From Methanomicrobiales archaeon (lineage in GTDB: Archaea; Halobacteriota; Methanomicrobia; Methanomicrobiales; Methanospirillaceae), in contig JAAZNH010000178.1 in assembly GCA_012798365.1 (NCBI GenBank), forward strand, positions 1-14,380: a stretch of 14,380 bases of DNA, given 5' to 3'. Positions 1 to 6,911 of the stretch are shown piece by piece. The notes beneath the pieces are model-generated. The model was not told where the DNA came from. It searched no databases and saw only the letters and a program-made list of their open reading frames with translations. Position 1 is the first letter of the stretch. The number at the start of each line of letters is the position of its first letter. The position numbers and the translations under genes are program-made.

Positions 1-709
1 AAAACTCCAGTTCGGTGTTTCTCTGGACCGTGCAGGGATTCATGGAGAAGAGGTCGGCATGCGGCAGGGCGTCGGCAATCGTGGATTTCATATCCGCAAC
101 TGCTTCCGCCTCGGTAAGGAAGAGCGGTTTGAAAAGGAAATATGCCTTGACGCCGGCCCCGGCGCTTCTGGCCCGGTGTGCTGCTGCGGTGAAATCCGCA
201 AACGAAAACCCTTTGTTAATGCATTTTTCCCGGATTGCATCGTTACTTGTCTCAAGCCCGATAGCGCAGAAGAGCGGCTGCTTCCAGCTCCCGGTATCCA
301 GTGTCTCCACGAATGGCCGGATCGTTTCATCCCGGATAAATTCCGGCCGGGTCTCGGCAATGACCAGTTTTCCCTTGAATGCCATGGCAACATCGTTGAG
401 AAATGCGGGCGGGACTTCATCCGGATCGAAAAAACTGCCGGAAGTGAAGATCTTGATCATCGATACTTCCTGCAGGGGATACTCCTTGAGGATAAAGGCC
501 AGCTGTGCCCTCAGGTGCGAGAGCAGGGCATCGCAGGACTGTGCCTGGTACCGCTCGTGCCGGTAGCTGCACATCCGGCAGGCAGACCAGGTGCAGCCCC
601 CGCTCCTGAAGATGACGGTAAGACATTCGAGCAGTTCGCTCCCGTACCGCTCTTTTCCCCGCCAGGAAGCCAGCGGTTTTTCAACCCTCTCTGCGATCAT
701 GTGCACCAT
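1..709 (-). CDS. RaSEA-type radical SAM protein, archaeosine biosynthesis (partial, 3' end beyond left edge)
   Basis: Hand translation of the minus strand from ATG at 709 gives 236 codons with no stop before the window edge. The N-terminal part reads KPLASWRGKERYGSELLE, followed by a cysteine cluster at residues 39, 44 and 47 (GGCTWSACRMCSYR), which would hold the radical SAM 4Fe-4S cluster. Later segments (IKIFTSGSFFDPDEVP, AETRPEFI, AIGLETSNDAIREKCINKGF) are typical of the Elp3/MiaB-like radical SAM barrel. Established knowledge: RaSEA works with ArcS to turn lysine-modified preQ0 at position 15 of archaeal tRNA into archaeosine. The cysteine spacing seen is C-x4-C-x2-C, not the textbook C-x3-C-x2-C. 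The frame stays open upstream of 709, and another ATG lies at 700; neither has a clear Shine-Dalgarno. The family call rests on remembered sequence features; another radical SAM family of the Elp3 type is the alternative. Confidence 0.72.
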   Translation of the reverse strand, partial: MVHMIAERVEKPLASWRGKERYGSELLECLTVIFRSGGCTWSACRMCSYRHERYQAQSCDALLSHLRAQLAFILKEYPLQEVSMIKIFTSGSFFDPDEVPPAFLNDVAMAFKGKLVIAETRPEFIRDETIRPFVETLDTGSWKQPLFCAIGLETSNDAIREKCINKGFSFADFTAAAHRARSAGAGVKAYFLFKPLFLTEAEAVADMKSTIADALPHADLFSMNPCTVQRNTELEF

Positions 710-889
710 AAGTATGGTTGGTGCAGATGAAAAAACTCCCTTAGCAACCAACCGTTCCCTTTTCCCGGGCCGGTGTTTCTTCTGCCGGCAGGTTAGGAAC
801 CCTGCCGTGTAATCTCTTTTCACCAGAAAAACCGGCTGATTTTTTTTTATTCCTGTGCGATATCCTGTCGGAAAATGGCCCAGTGATAC

Positions 890-897
890 AAATATAT
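890..897 (+). promoter_or_regulatory. TATA-box candidate for the secreted protein gene at 995
   Basis: AAATATAT, preceded by the purine-rich GTGATAC, is the best archaeal TATA-like match in the divergent intergenic region 710-994. It would start transcription around 920 and leave a leader of about 75 nt. The rest of this region holds an oligo-T stretch near 840-849 and no gene I can support. Confidence 0.45.
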
Positions 898-994
898 CTA
901 CCAGCAGAGACAATTCCGTACGGATACAACGGACTGCTGATATGCTGCATCAATCCCGATCACTATCCCTGCCAGCGTCCATAATGGAGAAGAG

Positions 995-2092
995 ATGAAG
1001 AAGATCGTCCTTTTCATGCTGGGCCTTTTCTTTCTGCCCATGGCAGCCCTGGCATACCAGGTCAATATCGAAGCTCCCGATACGCTTACCGTGGGAAAAC
1101 CGCTCGTGGTTACCGGGGAAACCACGTTTGGCATCGGCACTCCCATTGATGTTGTCTTATACCACCAGCTGACAACGACAACGGAGGTGAAGCGCAAGAT
1201 CGTGTATATCCAGCCGGATAAAACATTCAAAGCGGTCTTTGATACCACCGGCCTGAAAACCGGTACCTACAAAGTTGAAGTCCCCTCCGGAGGAATGAGC
1301 GGGGATTCCGTCACCATGCGGGTGATCCAGCTGATAGACCGCTCGGATGCGATCCATCTCACGTCATCGCTTGTCCAGCCATATTCCGGAAAGATCCTTG
1401 TTGCCGGCTCGATTGTCGGCGGGGAGAATTCCGGTGTCCAGATCGAAGTGGTGGGTCCGGATAACAATGTGATGTTCGGGCCCCGGTACGTGAACACCAA
1501 CAATATGGGCGATTTCTCTGTTGAGGTTCCGGTAACGGAAAACGGCAATTACGAAGTAAGTTTCACGGATGCCAAAGGATATCTCGGGGCAAAAACGTTC
1601 ACGGTTGTCGGCACACTCACGTTTGCCGAGACCCCGGTTCCCACACAAGCCCCTCCGCAGGCACAGGTAATATCCGCCCACGCGGCTGCATCGGCAGATA
1701 ACCCGGTCTACTTCCTTGTCCGGACCGGCACCGGCCCGGTAACCCTCTACACTTCCACTTCGGATGACTGGGTCCTTGAATATATTGACGCAAACGGCAT
1801 CCACAAAACCATCAATGTCCACGGGACCGGCGTTGCGGAACGGATCGAACTGGCTGGCAGCCGGGGCAAGACCATCTACGTGAAGATGTATCCCCGCAAG
1901 GCCGGAAATACGGTTGAGGCATTCCTCTATGGCCAGAATGTTGCCAGCATCATCGTGAGCCCGGATATTCCGGCAGCGTTTGCTGCGCTTGAGGCACCTG
2001 CTGCCACGGGAACTCCCGAATCCCCGCTCCATCCTCTCCTTGCTCTTGCTGCCATCTGTGGTGCAGTTCTTGTATTCAGGCGCGTGAAGTAA
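995..2092 (+). CDS. secreted, C-terminally anchored surface protein with Ig-like repeats
   Basis: A 365-residue protein with a clear signal peptide: KK at residues 2-3, hydrophobic core 4-19, and a likely cut after AALA at residue 20. Two beta-rich segments of about 90 residues follow (roughly 21-110 and 115-206), each opening with phrases such as APDTLTVGKPLVVTGE, which suggest Ig-like folds. A Pro/Thr-rich linker (PVPTQAPPQAQ, about 214-224) leads to a third beta-rich domain (about 230-322). The C-terminus is an Ala/Pro/Thr-rich spacer, a hydrophobic helix (about 345-361) and RRVK, the usual layout of an archaeal cell-wall or membrane anchor; no clear PGF-CTERM tripeptide is seen. GGAG at 986-989 supports the ATG at 995. 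It probably sits outside the cell membrane, perhaps with the S-layer. The specific function is not recognised. Confidence 0.8.
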   Translation: MKKIVLFMLGLFFLPMAALAYQVNIEAPDTLTVGKPLVVTGETTFGIGTPIDVVLYHQLTTTTEVKRKIVYIQPDKTFKAVFDTTGLKTGTYKVEVPSGGMSGDSVTMRVIQLIDRSDAIHLTSSLVQPYSGKILVAGSIVGGENSGVQIEVVGPDNNVMFGPRYVNTNNMGDFSVEVPVTENGNYEVSFTDAKGYLGAKTFTVVGTLTFAETPVPTQAPPQAQVISAHAAASADNPVYFLVRTGTGPVTLYTSTSDDWVLEYIDANGIHKTINVHGTGVAERIELAGSRGKTIYVKMYPRKAGNTVEAFLYGQNVASIIVSPDIPAAFAALEAPAATGTPESPLHPLLALAAICGAVLVFRRVK

Positions 2093-2185
2093 TCTTTCCG
2101 GCCGGAACTTTCCGGGAACGGACCGGCTCTTCCTGCAATCCCCTGTTCTCCCGTAGTTTTTCCGTGGTTCTTGGTTGTTTTCTCC

Positions 2186-2191
2186 TTTTTT
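2186..2191 (+). terminator. oligo-T terminator candidate after the surface protein gene
   Basis: A T6 run within the pyrimidine-rich stretch 2160-2192 lies about 95 nt after the stop. A perfect 12-bp palindrome, TTCCGGCCGGAA (2096-2107), sits just after the stop codon and could form part of the 3' end structure. Confidence 0.35.
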
Positions 2192-2258
2192 CCGGGCCCT
2201 GCCAGATCTCCTGAACTAAAAACCCGTGACACCTTTTTTCATCGCGGGTAAGAAGCCT

Positions 2259-2266
2259 TTTTTACA
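2259..2266 (+). promoter_or_regulatory. weak box A/TATA candidate for tRNA-Ser
   Basis: The T-rich stretch ending in TTACAT is centred about 29 nt upstream of the mature tRNA 5' end, the expected distance for an archaeal tRNA promoter. The match to the TATA consensus is poor. Confidence 0.3.
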
Positions 2267-2291
2267 TCCGAAAACCAACATATGGAGCACT

Positions 2292-2376
2292 GCCGGGGTA
2301 GTCTAGTCCGGGAAGGCGGTAGCCTTGAAAGCTACTGGTGCCCTGCACCTCAAGAGTTCAAATCTCTTCCCCGGCG
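2292..2376 (+). tRNA. tRNA-Ser (anticodon UGA)
   Basis: The sequence folds as a class II tRNA. The acceptor stem GCCGGGG (2292-2298) pairs with CCCCGGC (2369-2375). The anticodon stem GTAGC/GCTAC encloses the loop CTTGAAA, with anticodon TGA. A long variable arm, GGTGC-CCT-GCACC, is typical of tRNA-Ser. The T stem AAGAG/CTCTT (2352-2356 and 2364-2368) encloses TTCAAAT. The discriminator base is G at 2376, as expected for serine. The 3' CCA is not encoded. No intron is seen. It reads UCA and related serine codons. Confidence 0.95.
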
Positions 2377-2390
2377 TCAGTAACCAGTCA

Positions 2391-2414
2391 TTTTTTTGCT
2401 ATTCTTGTTTTTTT
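2391..2414 (+). terminator. double oligo-T terminator after tRNA-Ser
   Basis: Two T7 runs (2391-2397 and 2408-2414) follow the tRNA 3' end by 15 and 32 nt, the usual archaeal intrinsic termination signal. Confidence 0.6.
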
Positions 2415-2525
2415 AATCGCTTCACGGCATCGTGAAACCGTTGATGTCTGTCCCCATGTGAACGGACCCCTGGGGCGGCAATCCTGCAACACCATTCCGA
2501 CAGGAATTGCCCGGAAATCCCCGGG

Positions 2526-2531
2526 AAAAAA
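2526..2531 (-). terminator. oligo-T terminator of the small membrane protein gene
   Basis: On the minus strand a T6 run lies about 11 nt after the stop codon of the membrane protein gene. Confidence 0.45.
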
Positions 2532-2541
2532 GGATTGTGGA

Positions 2542-2955
2542 TCAGAGGTTCCAGATCCGTGCAAACAAAATTCCGGTCAGCGGGAATGCAATGATCTCCC
2601 AGACACCGGTACTGACATAAAAATCCAGCGGCCAGGTCATGGATGTAACCATGACATAGAAACTCGGGATGGTCATGATTACGAGCAAAAGGCCGCCAAA
2701 CGTCAGGCCCCTGGTGGTCCGGTCTCCCTTCAGGGAGTCGTGCATGCAGTCAAAGAGGACCGCAGCAGCAAACGCCACAACAAACGGGTAGAGGAAGAAG
2801 AGCATCATCAGCGGGTCATCGGCTGCCCGCATCCCTGCATACTTGCTGATATCTGCCGGCATGACCATATTGATCAAAAACCCGGTAACAATCATCATGG
2901 CAAGCAGCAGGATACCTGCTGCAATGCCGGCCAGTGCGATCTTTTTCACCTGCAT
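2542..2955 (-). CDS. small four-helix integral membrane protein of unknown function
   Basis: Starting at ATG 2955 the protein has 137 residues, beginning MQVKKIALAG. Four hydrophobic helices are visible: residues about 5-30, 48-68, 83-102 and 113-132. A soluble segment with SKYAGMRAADDP lies between helices 1 and 2, and MHDSLKGDRTTRG between 2 and 3. It ends ILFARIWNL. The frame extends upstream to 3018, but the extra 21 residues (Pro, Gly and Cys rich) look non-coding, so the shorter start is preferred. No catalytic motif is seen and I do not recognise the family. It is divergent from hypC; the intergenic region of about 180 bp contains the only plausible TATA-like element for either side. 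Confidence 0.65.
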   Translation of the reverse strand: MQVKKIALAGIAAGILLLAMMIVTGFLINMVMPADISKYAGMRAADDPLMMLFFLYPFVVAFAAAVLFDCMHDSLKGDRTTRGLTFGGLLLVIMTIPSFYVMVTSMTWPLDFYVSTGVWEIIAFPLTGILFARIWNL

Positions 2956-3023
2956 ACGTGATCGTAAGGCCCCGGTCCACAAAAACCCGTGGCCCGGGCA
3001 GGGTGAAAGTGGTGACACAGGAT

Positions 3024-3039
3024 CCCGGGATAACCCGGG
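3024..3039. repeat. short GC hairpin between the membrane protein gene and hypC
   Basis: CCCGGG-ATAA-CCCGGG forms a 6-bp inverted repeat with a 4-nt loop in the divergent intergenic region. It may be a regulatory or structural element; no known operator is recognised. Confidence 0.35.
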
Positions 3040-3070
3040 AGTGAACCGGTATCCCGGTGGATCATATCAG

Positions 3071-3080
3071 TGTTTTTATG
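3071..3080 (+). promoter_or_regulatory. weak TATA candidate for hypC-hypA-hypE
   Basis: TGTTTTTATG is the most TATA-like element upstream of hypC, about 55 nt before its ATG, giving a predicted leader of about 30 nt. The reverse complement, CATAAAAACA, could serve the divergent gene instead. Confidence 0.35.
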
Positions 3081-3132
3081 TGGTTGGACTTCCCACAGTA
3101 CAGGGCAGAATACCTGCAGGAATGACCATAAA

Positions 3133-3357
3133 ATGTGCGTAGCAGTGCCGGCAGAAGTCATTGAAATCCGGGATGGAAACATCGGCCTTGTTGATTATGG
3201 CGAACTCAGGCAGGAAGTCCGGCTTGACCTTGTGGATGTCAAGGTCGGGGAATTTGTCCTGGTCCATGTCGGGTTTGCCATCCAGCGCCTCTCCCGCGAG
3301 GAAGGTCTTGAGACCCGAGAGCTGTTCAGGGAAGTTTACGACGCCATGGAAGCCTGA
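3133..3357 (+). CDS. hypC: HypC hydrogenase maturation chaperone
   Basis: The 74-residue protein starting at 3133 begins MCVAVPAEV, the HypC signature in which Cys2 is exposed after removal of Met1. The second conserved element, VLVHVGFAI with His45, is also present. Known role: HypC, with HypD, carries the Fe(CN)2CO unit and delivers it to the large subunit of NiFe hydrogenases. A longer in-frame extension exists, back to 3070, but would bury the essential N-terminal Cys, so it is rejected. The TGA (3355-3357) is directly followed by the ATG of hypA at 3358, which points to translational coupling. In a methanogen the likely clients are F420-reducing, heterodisulfide-linked and Ech/Eha-type hydrogenases. 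Confidence 0.95.
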   Translation: MCVAVPAEVIEIRDGNIGLVDYGELRQEVRLDLVDVKVGEFVLVHVGFAIQRLSREEGLETRELFREVYDAMEA

Positions 3358-3705
3358 ATGCACGAATATTCCATAGCGTACGACCTGTATGCAACTGCAC
3401 GCACGGCAGCTCTTGAACATCATGCAAAACAGGTGAAGAAGATCAGTGTCGAAGTCGGGAAAATGGCAATGGTCAACCCGGACCAGGTGACCTTCCTTTT
3501 CGATACAATCAAAACTGATGACCCCCTTTTTACCAACGCAACCCTTGACTGTCGGGAAGTTGATCCGGAAACAAAATGCCCCTGCGGCTACTCAGGCAGT
3601 GAAGTATATGTCTGCCCGAAATGCGGGGCTCTTCCGGAACTGGTGAAAGGCCGGGAGATCGTTGTCACGAATGTGGAGATTGAGGTGGAGGACGAAAAAC
3701 CATGA
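3358..3705 (+). CDS. hypA: HypA hydrogenase nickel insertion protein
   Basis: A 115-residue protein opening MHEYSIAYDL; the MHE start, with His2, is the nickel site of HypA. The central domain (VEVGKMAMVNPDQVTFLFDTI) is typical of the family. The zinc site is formed by Cys74 and Cys76 (KCPCGYSG) and Cys86 and Cys89 (VCPKCG); the first pair is C-x-C where the common form is C-x2-C. Known role: together with HypB it delivers nickel to the hydrogenase large subunit after the iron centre is in place. It begins directly after the hypC stop, and its own TGA overlaps the hypE start in an ATGA. Confidence 0.95.
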   Translation: MHEYSIAYDLYATARTAALEHHAKQVKKISVEVGKMAMVNPDQVTFLFDTIKTDDPLFTNATLDCREVDPETKCPCGYSGSEVYVCPKCGALPELVKGREIVVTNVEIEVEDEKP

Positions 3706-4697
3706 AAGTCAACATGATGCACGGTGCCGGCGGGGAAGTGATGGGGGAACTCCTCCAGACCCTGACAAAGTTCAAAAATAACAATGCCGGCGGGATTGGA
3801 CTTGAGGCAATGGATGACGGGGCAGTCATCCCGTTTAATGGCGCAAACCTGGTTTTCACCACGGATTCCCACGTAGTCCGCCCTATCTTTTTCCCGGGTG
3901 GCGACATCGGCCGGATCTCGGTCTGCGGCACGATCAATGATCTTACCATGATGGGTGGCCGGCCAATTGCCCTTTCCTGCGGTATGATCATCGAGGAAGG
4001 GTTCGAAGTTGATGACCTTGCCCGGATCGTCGCCTCCATGGATGAGGCCCTTGGTGAAGCCGGGGCGCATCTCGTGACCGGTGATACCAAGGTCCTGGAG
4101 CGCGGAGCTCTTGACGGGATTGCGATCAATACTGCCGGTATCGGCATTGCAAAGACGATTGTGCGGGACAACGGCCTTGTCCCCGGCGATGTCATCATCG
4201 TCTCCGGCACGCTTGGGGACCACGGGCTTGCGATCATGGCGCACCGCGAAGGATTCGACCTGGGCGAACAGATCAAATCCGATGTTGCTCCCTTGTGGAA
4301 GATGATGGAAAAAGTCCTGGATGCCGGCACGATTCACGCCATGAAGGATCCCACGCGGGGCGGGTTTGCCAGCGCCATCAACGAGATGGCACAAAAGAGC
4401 GGCGTCTCCATCCGCATTGCTGAAGAAAAGATCCCCATCAGGAAAAATGTGAAGAGCGCAGCGGGGATGCTCGGGATCGACCCGCTGGAAGTGGCCAATG
4501 AAGGCAAAGTGGTCATGGGTGTCCCCGCATCGGATGCCGACGCCATCCTTGCAGCGCTCCGGTCCCATCCCTATGGCAAAGATGCGGCAATTATCGGCAG
4601 GGTTGTTTCCGGCGCTCATGTGATTATGGAAACATCCATCGGTGGCGAGAGGTTCATTGAACCCCCGATGGGCGATCCGGTTCCCCGGGTCTGTTAA
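3702..4697 (+). CDS. hypE: HypE hydrogenase maturation protein (carbamoyl dehydratase)
   Basis: A 331-residue protein of the AIR synthase/PurM-like fold. Features in order: HGAGG at residues 7-11, the metal and ATP-binding stretch MDDGAVIPF near 37-45, FTTDSHVV near 52-59, GTINDLTMMGG at 76-86, and a C-terminal PRVC ending in Cys331. Known role: HypF carbamoylates that terminal Cys, HypE dehydrates it with ATP to a thiocyanate, and the cyanide is passed to iron on HypC-HypD. The ATG overlaps the hypA stop in an ATGA, and GGAGG at 3687-3691 supplies the ribosome site. hypB, hypD and hypF are not in the window, so they must be encoded elsewhere. Confidence 0.96.
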   Translation: MKVNMMHGAGGEVMGELLQTLTKFKNNNAGGIGLEAMDDGAVIPFNGANLVFTTDSHVVRPIFFPGGDIGRISVCGTINDLTMMGGRPIALSCGMIIEEGFEVDDLARIVASMDEALGEAGAHLVTGDTKVLERGALDGIAINTAGIGIAKTIVRDNGLVPGDVIIVSGTLGDHGLAIMAHREGFDLGEQIKSDVAPLWKMMEKVLDAGTIHAMKDPTRGGFASAINEMAQKSGVSIRIAEEKIPIRKNVKSAAGMLGIDPLEVANEGKVVMGVPASDADAILAALRSHPYGKDAAIIGRVVSGAHVIMETSIGGERFIEPPMGDPVPRVC

Positions 4698-4710
4698 GAT
4701 CCCGGAAATC

Positions 4711-4718
4711 TTTTTTTT
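4711..4718 (+). terminator. oligo-T terminator of hypC-hypA-hypE
   Basis: A T8 run begins 14 nt after the hypE stop, followed by a second T-rich stretch near 4727. It lies in the 39-bp gap between the convergent hypE and histidine kinase genes. Confidence 0.65.
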
Positions 4719-4736
4719 CCCCTCGATTTTTGTCAC

Positions 4737-6092
4737 TTATGTATGCTGTCCCGGGTCCGTGGTGCTCTCCCGGAATGCGGCACGCGGAACACGGATGACA
4801 AAACGTGCCCCCTCCCCAAACGTGCCATTCTCGATGATACTCAGGTTGGTGATGGCAAGGATCTCCCGGGAGAGGAAGAGGCCAAAGCCGGTATTCTTGA
4901 AATATTCTCTCCGGAAAATTTTCTCCTTTTCCTTATCCGGAACGCCCGTCCCATTATCCCGGATGATAATCAGGAGATCCGCTCTCTCCTTCTCGGCGCT
5001 GATCCGGATCTCCTTCACCCGCTCCCCGTGACGGAGTGAATTATCAACAAGATTGAAAAACACCTTCTCCAGCAGGGGATCAGCATACACTTCATACGGC
5101 GGAAGGTCGGCCTGGATCAGCACCTGGCCCGGGTCAATACTTGCCGTTGCCAGTGAAACGGTCTCGGCAATATTCTGCCACTGGGGGGAGTGGACGCCGA
5201 TATTCTGGTAATCCCGGGTGAAGAGGATCTGGCTGCGGATTGTCTCGGCGGCTTTCTTCTCCTTGTCAATGAAGGTTACCATCTGCGGGTCCTTGACGTC
5301 CTGCTGGGACATCTCAAGGTACCCGATCAGGACCGTGAGCTGGTTGAGGATATCATGCCGTGTCACGTTATTGAGCAGGTTGAGTTTCTTGTTTGCCTGC
5401 GTCAGGGCTTCCTGGGAGAGCTTGTTGTCTGTGATATCGACTACCGTACAGATGACTCCCGGCTCACCGGTTTCTGCTGCGGATACCAGGGCCCACCGCA
5501 TGCTCCCGTCCGATGCCCGGAACTGCACCTCAATGTCCCCGACCCTTCTCAGGTCACGCACTTTTGCAAGGAACCCCTCCCGCTCCTCCCGGCTCGGGAT
5601 GATGTCGGGAAGGGCGCATTTCATCAGTTCATCGCAATCGTAATGGATCATCCGGGCGAATTTCCGGTTCGCGTCCCGGATTTTCAGGGTTGCCCGGTCG
5701 TAACTGAACACCCCGGCCTGCGAATTGTAATAGGCCCCGCAGCTCTTCTCGCCTTCTTTCCGGTACACCTGGGAGTAGGTGGAGATGAGCACACCCAGCG
5801 AGACAAAGATGTAGAACCAGACCGTTGCGATCGTATAGAGCCGGGCATCGGGCAGGCCGATGAGATAGACCAGGGCCAGGTACAGCCAGCCGACAATGAC
5901 GGTACCGTAGATGCTCATCGATGGCCGGGAGAATGCGATAAGGATGATGGGCACGAGATAGAAATACGGGAATACTTCATATATGCCGGACTTCAGGCTG
6001 AAGAACGTTATGAGGATCGCGGCAAGGATGCTTAAGAGAATTGCCGCATCATACGTCAACTGTTTTTTCTGGGAAAACGGTCGCATCGTCAC
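4737..6092 (-). CDS. membrane-bound PAS-domain sensor histidine kinase
   Basis: A 451-residue protein. The N-terminal sensor part has about four transmembrane helices (roughly residues 14-32, 40-56, 62-80 and 88-106) with short loops. A PAS domain follows (about 119-225, including AGVFSYDRATLKIRDANRKF and a PAC-like stretch ending ICTVVDITD). The dimerisation helix holds the candidate phospho-acceptor His246 in RHDILNQLTVL. The HATPase domain shows the N box (NLVDNS, 347-352), G1 (DNGTGVP, 379-385) and G2 (GFGLFLSRE, 402-410). It probably senses a membrane or redox signal and autophosphorylates. No response regulator is adjacent, so it is an orphan kinase here. The start is GTG at 6092, with GGTG just upstream; ATG at 6086 is possible. 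Confidence 0.9.
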   Translation of the reverse strand: MTMRPFSQKKQLTYDAAILLSILAAILITFFSLKSGIYEVFPYFYLVPIILIAFSRPSMSIYGTVIVGWLYLALVYLIGLPDARLYTIATVWFYIFVSLGVLISTYSQVYRKEGEKSCGAYYNSQAGVFSYDRATLKIRDANRKFARMIHYDCDELMKCALPDIIPSREEREGFLAKVRDLRRVGDIEVQFRASDGSMRWALVSAAETGEPGVICTVVDITDNKLSQEALTQANKKLNLLNNVTRHDILNQLTVLIGYLEMSQQDVKDPQMVTFIDKEKKAAETIRSQILFTRDYQNIGVHSPQWQNIAETVSLATASIDPGQVLIQADLPPYEVYADPLLEKVFFNLVDNSLRHGERVKEIRISAEKERADLLIIIRDNGTGVPDKEKEKIFRREYFKNTGFGLFLSREILAITNLSIIENGTFGEGARFVIRVPRAAFRESTTDPGQHT

Positions 6093-6157
6093 GGGAGCAC
6101 CAGGCCTCGCCCTGTACGGGCCAACTACTGTTTCTCAATGATGAGTGGCAATCTTCA

Positions 6158-6166
6158 TTTATTAAA
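6158..6166 (-). promoter_or_regulatory. TATA box of the histidine kinase gene
   Basis: TTTAATAAA on the minus strand lies 65 nt upstream of the GTG start and would give a leader of about 40 nt. Confidence 0.5.
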
Positions 6167-6214
6167 GTATGGAACCGGAAAGATCTTTTCCCTGCCATCC
6201 AGATAAAAACCATA

Positions 6215-6297
6215 ATTCTTGGTAAGAAAACCGGAATTTTGGTAAGAAATCCAGAACTCCTGGTGAGAAAACCGGAATTCATCGTGAGAATGCCCGG
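6215..6297. repeat. degenerate 21-bp tandem repeat, four copies
   Basis: Four head-to-tail units lie at 6215-6235, 6236-6255, 6256-6276 and 6277-6297 (lengths 21, 20, 21, 21). The shared core is TGGTRAGAAAWCCRGA, most divergent in the last copy. They sit between the terminator of the DUF447 operon and the TATA box of the kinase gene, so they may be clustered binding sites upstream of the kinase promoter. The length variation of one base argues against a translated repeat. Nothing else is seen in the 6093-6341 gap. Confidence 0.6.
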
Positions 6298-6325
6298 CCA
6301 TACCCTTGTTCTGGTAAGGCTGCCT

Positions 6326-6333
6326 GAAAAAAA
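6326..6333 (-). terminator. oligo-T terminator of the marker 9-CitG-DUF447 operon
   Basis: On the minus strand a T7 run lies about 9 nt after the DUF447 stop codon. Confidence 0.6.
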
Positions 6334-6341
6334 TAAACGGT

Positions 6342-6911
6342 TTACTTGCCAGCTTGAGGCCGGCAATGCTCAAGCAAAAGATCCAGTGCTTCGAGTTCCC
6401 GGGGTCCGCCACACTTCCGGACAATCCCGGCATGATACTCAATGAGTTTTTCAAGTTCCTGATCCTTCCGGATATTCAGCCGCGTTGCATGGACGGTTGC
6501 ATCAATAATACTGTTGAACCCACGGTTGACCGGGAGAATGCGGGATGTGACAACCTGTTCTTTGAGCGGAGTGAGACGGGCTACCAGCGAGACGGAAGTC
6601 TTTTTCTCAACCACTGCAGAAAACGCCACCCACGCATCGGCATCGGACAACCGCTGCATGGTCCTGCCGTCAACACGTTCATCAGAAAAACGGTCGCGGG
6701 GCAGGTCACCGAATGCGGTTTTAACGTACAGAACCGGATCATGGATGATATTTGCCACCATCCACCCGTCGCGTTCAACATTGGCGACCGTGTGGCTGCC
6801 GGAAAAAAGGATGACCCGGAAAATCCCCTCCCGGAAATGGATCCCGATCGGGGCGGCATTGAACGCGGTGGTTGCAATGACTTCGTTGATGCCCGGAATT
6901 AAGAGTCCCAC
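6342..6911 (-). CDS. DUF447-family FMN-binding split-barrel protein
   Basis: A 189-residue protein. The opening stretch GINEVIATTAFNAAPIG (residues 7-23) is the DUF447 signature, followed by beta-strand-rich sequence (FRVILFSGSHTVANV) and AWVAFSAVV. The C-terminal part is helical (LNIRKDQELEKLIEYHAGIVRKCGG). Known: archaeal DUF447 proteins with structures form a split barrel that binds FMN, but the reaction is unknown. From memory, members also occur in the archaeal-type C1-transfer clusters of methylotrophic bacteria, which would hint at methanopterin or related cofactor biosynthesis; this is inference. The start is GTG at 6911, supported by GGAGG at 6919-6923 with a 7-nt spacer. It overlaps the end of the CitG-like gene by 13 nt. 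Confidence 0.85.
   Translation of the reverse strand: MGLLIPGINEVIATTAFNAAPIGIHFREGIFRVILFSGSHTVANVERDGWMVANIIHDPVLYVKTAFGDLPRDRFSDERVDGRTMQRLSDADAWVAFSAVVEKKTSVSLVARLTPLKEQVVTSRILPVNRGFNSIIDATVHATRLNIRKDQELEKLIEYHAGIVRKCGGPRELEALDLLLEHCRPQAGK

Noticed and set aside
59..730. 223-residue plus-strand open frame at the left end
   Set aside because: The opposite strand codes for a radical SAM protein across the same bases; this frame has no recognisable features.
2338..2961. 207-residue plus-strand open frame after the tRNA
   Set aside because: It starts inside the tRNA gene, crosses its terminators and lies antisense to the membrane protein gene.
3588..4736. 382-residue open frame on the minus strand opposite hypA and hypE
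   Set aside because: Exact antisense of two well-recognised genes; the translation has no family features and is a frame shadow of GC-biased codons.
5190..6035. 281-residue open frame opposite the histidine kinase
   Set aside because: Antisense of a kinase with intact N, G1 and G2 boxes; the translation is charged and featureless.
6215..6297. CRISPR array or spacer-like structure
   Set aside because: Units are directly abutting, without unique spacers, so this is a simple tandem repeat.
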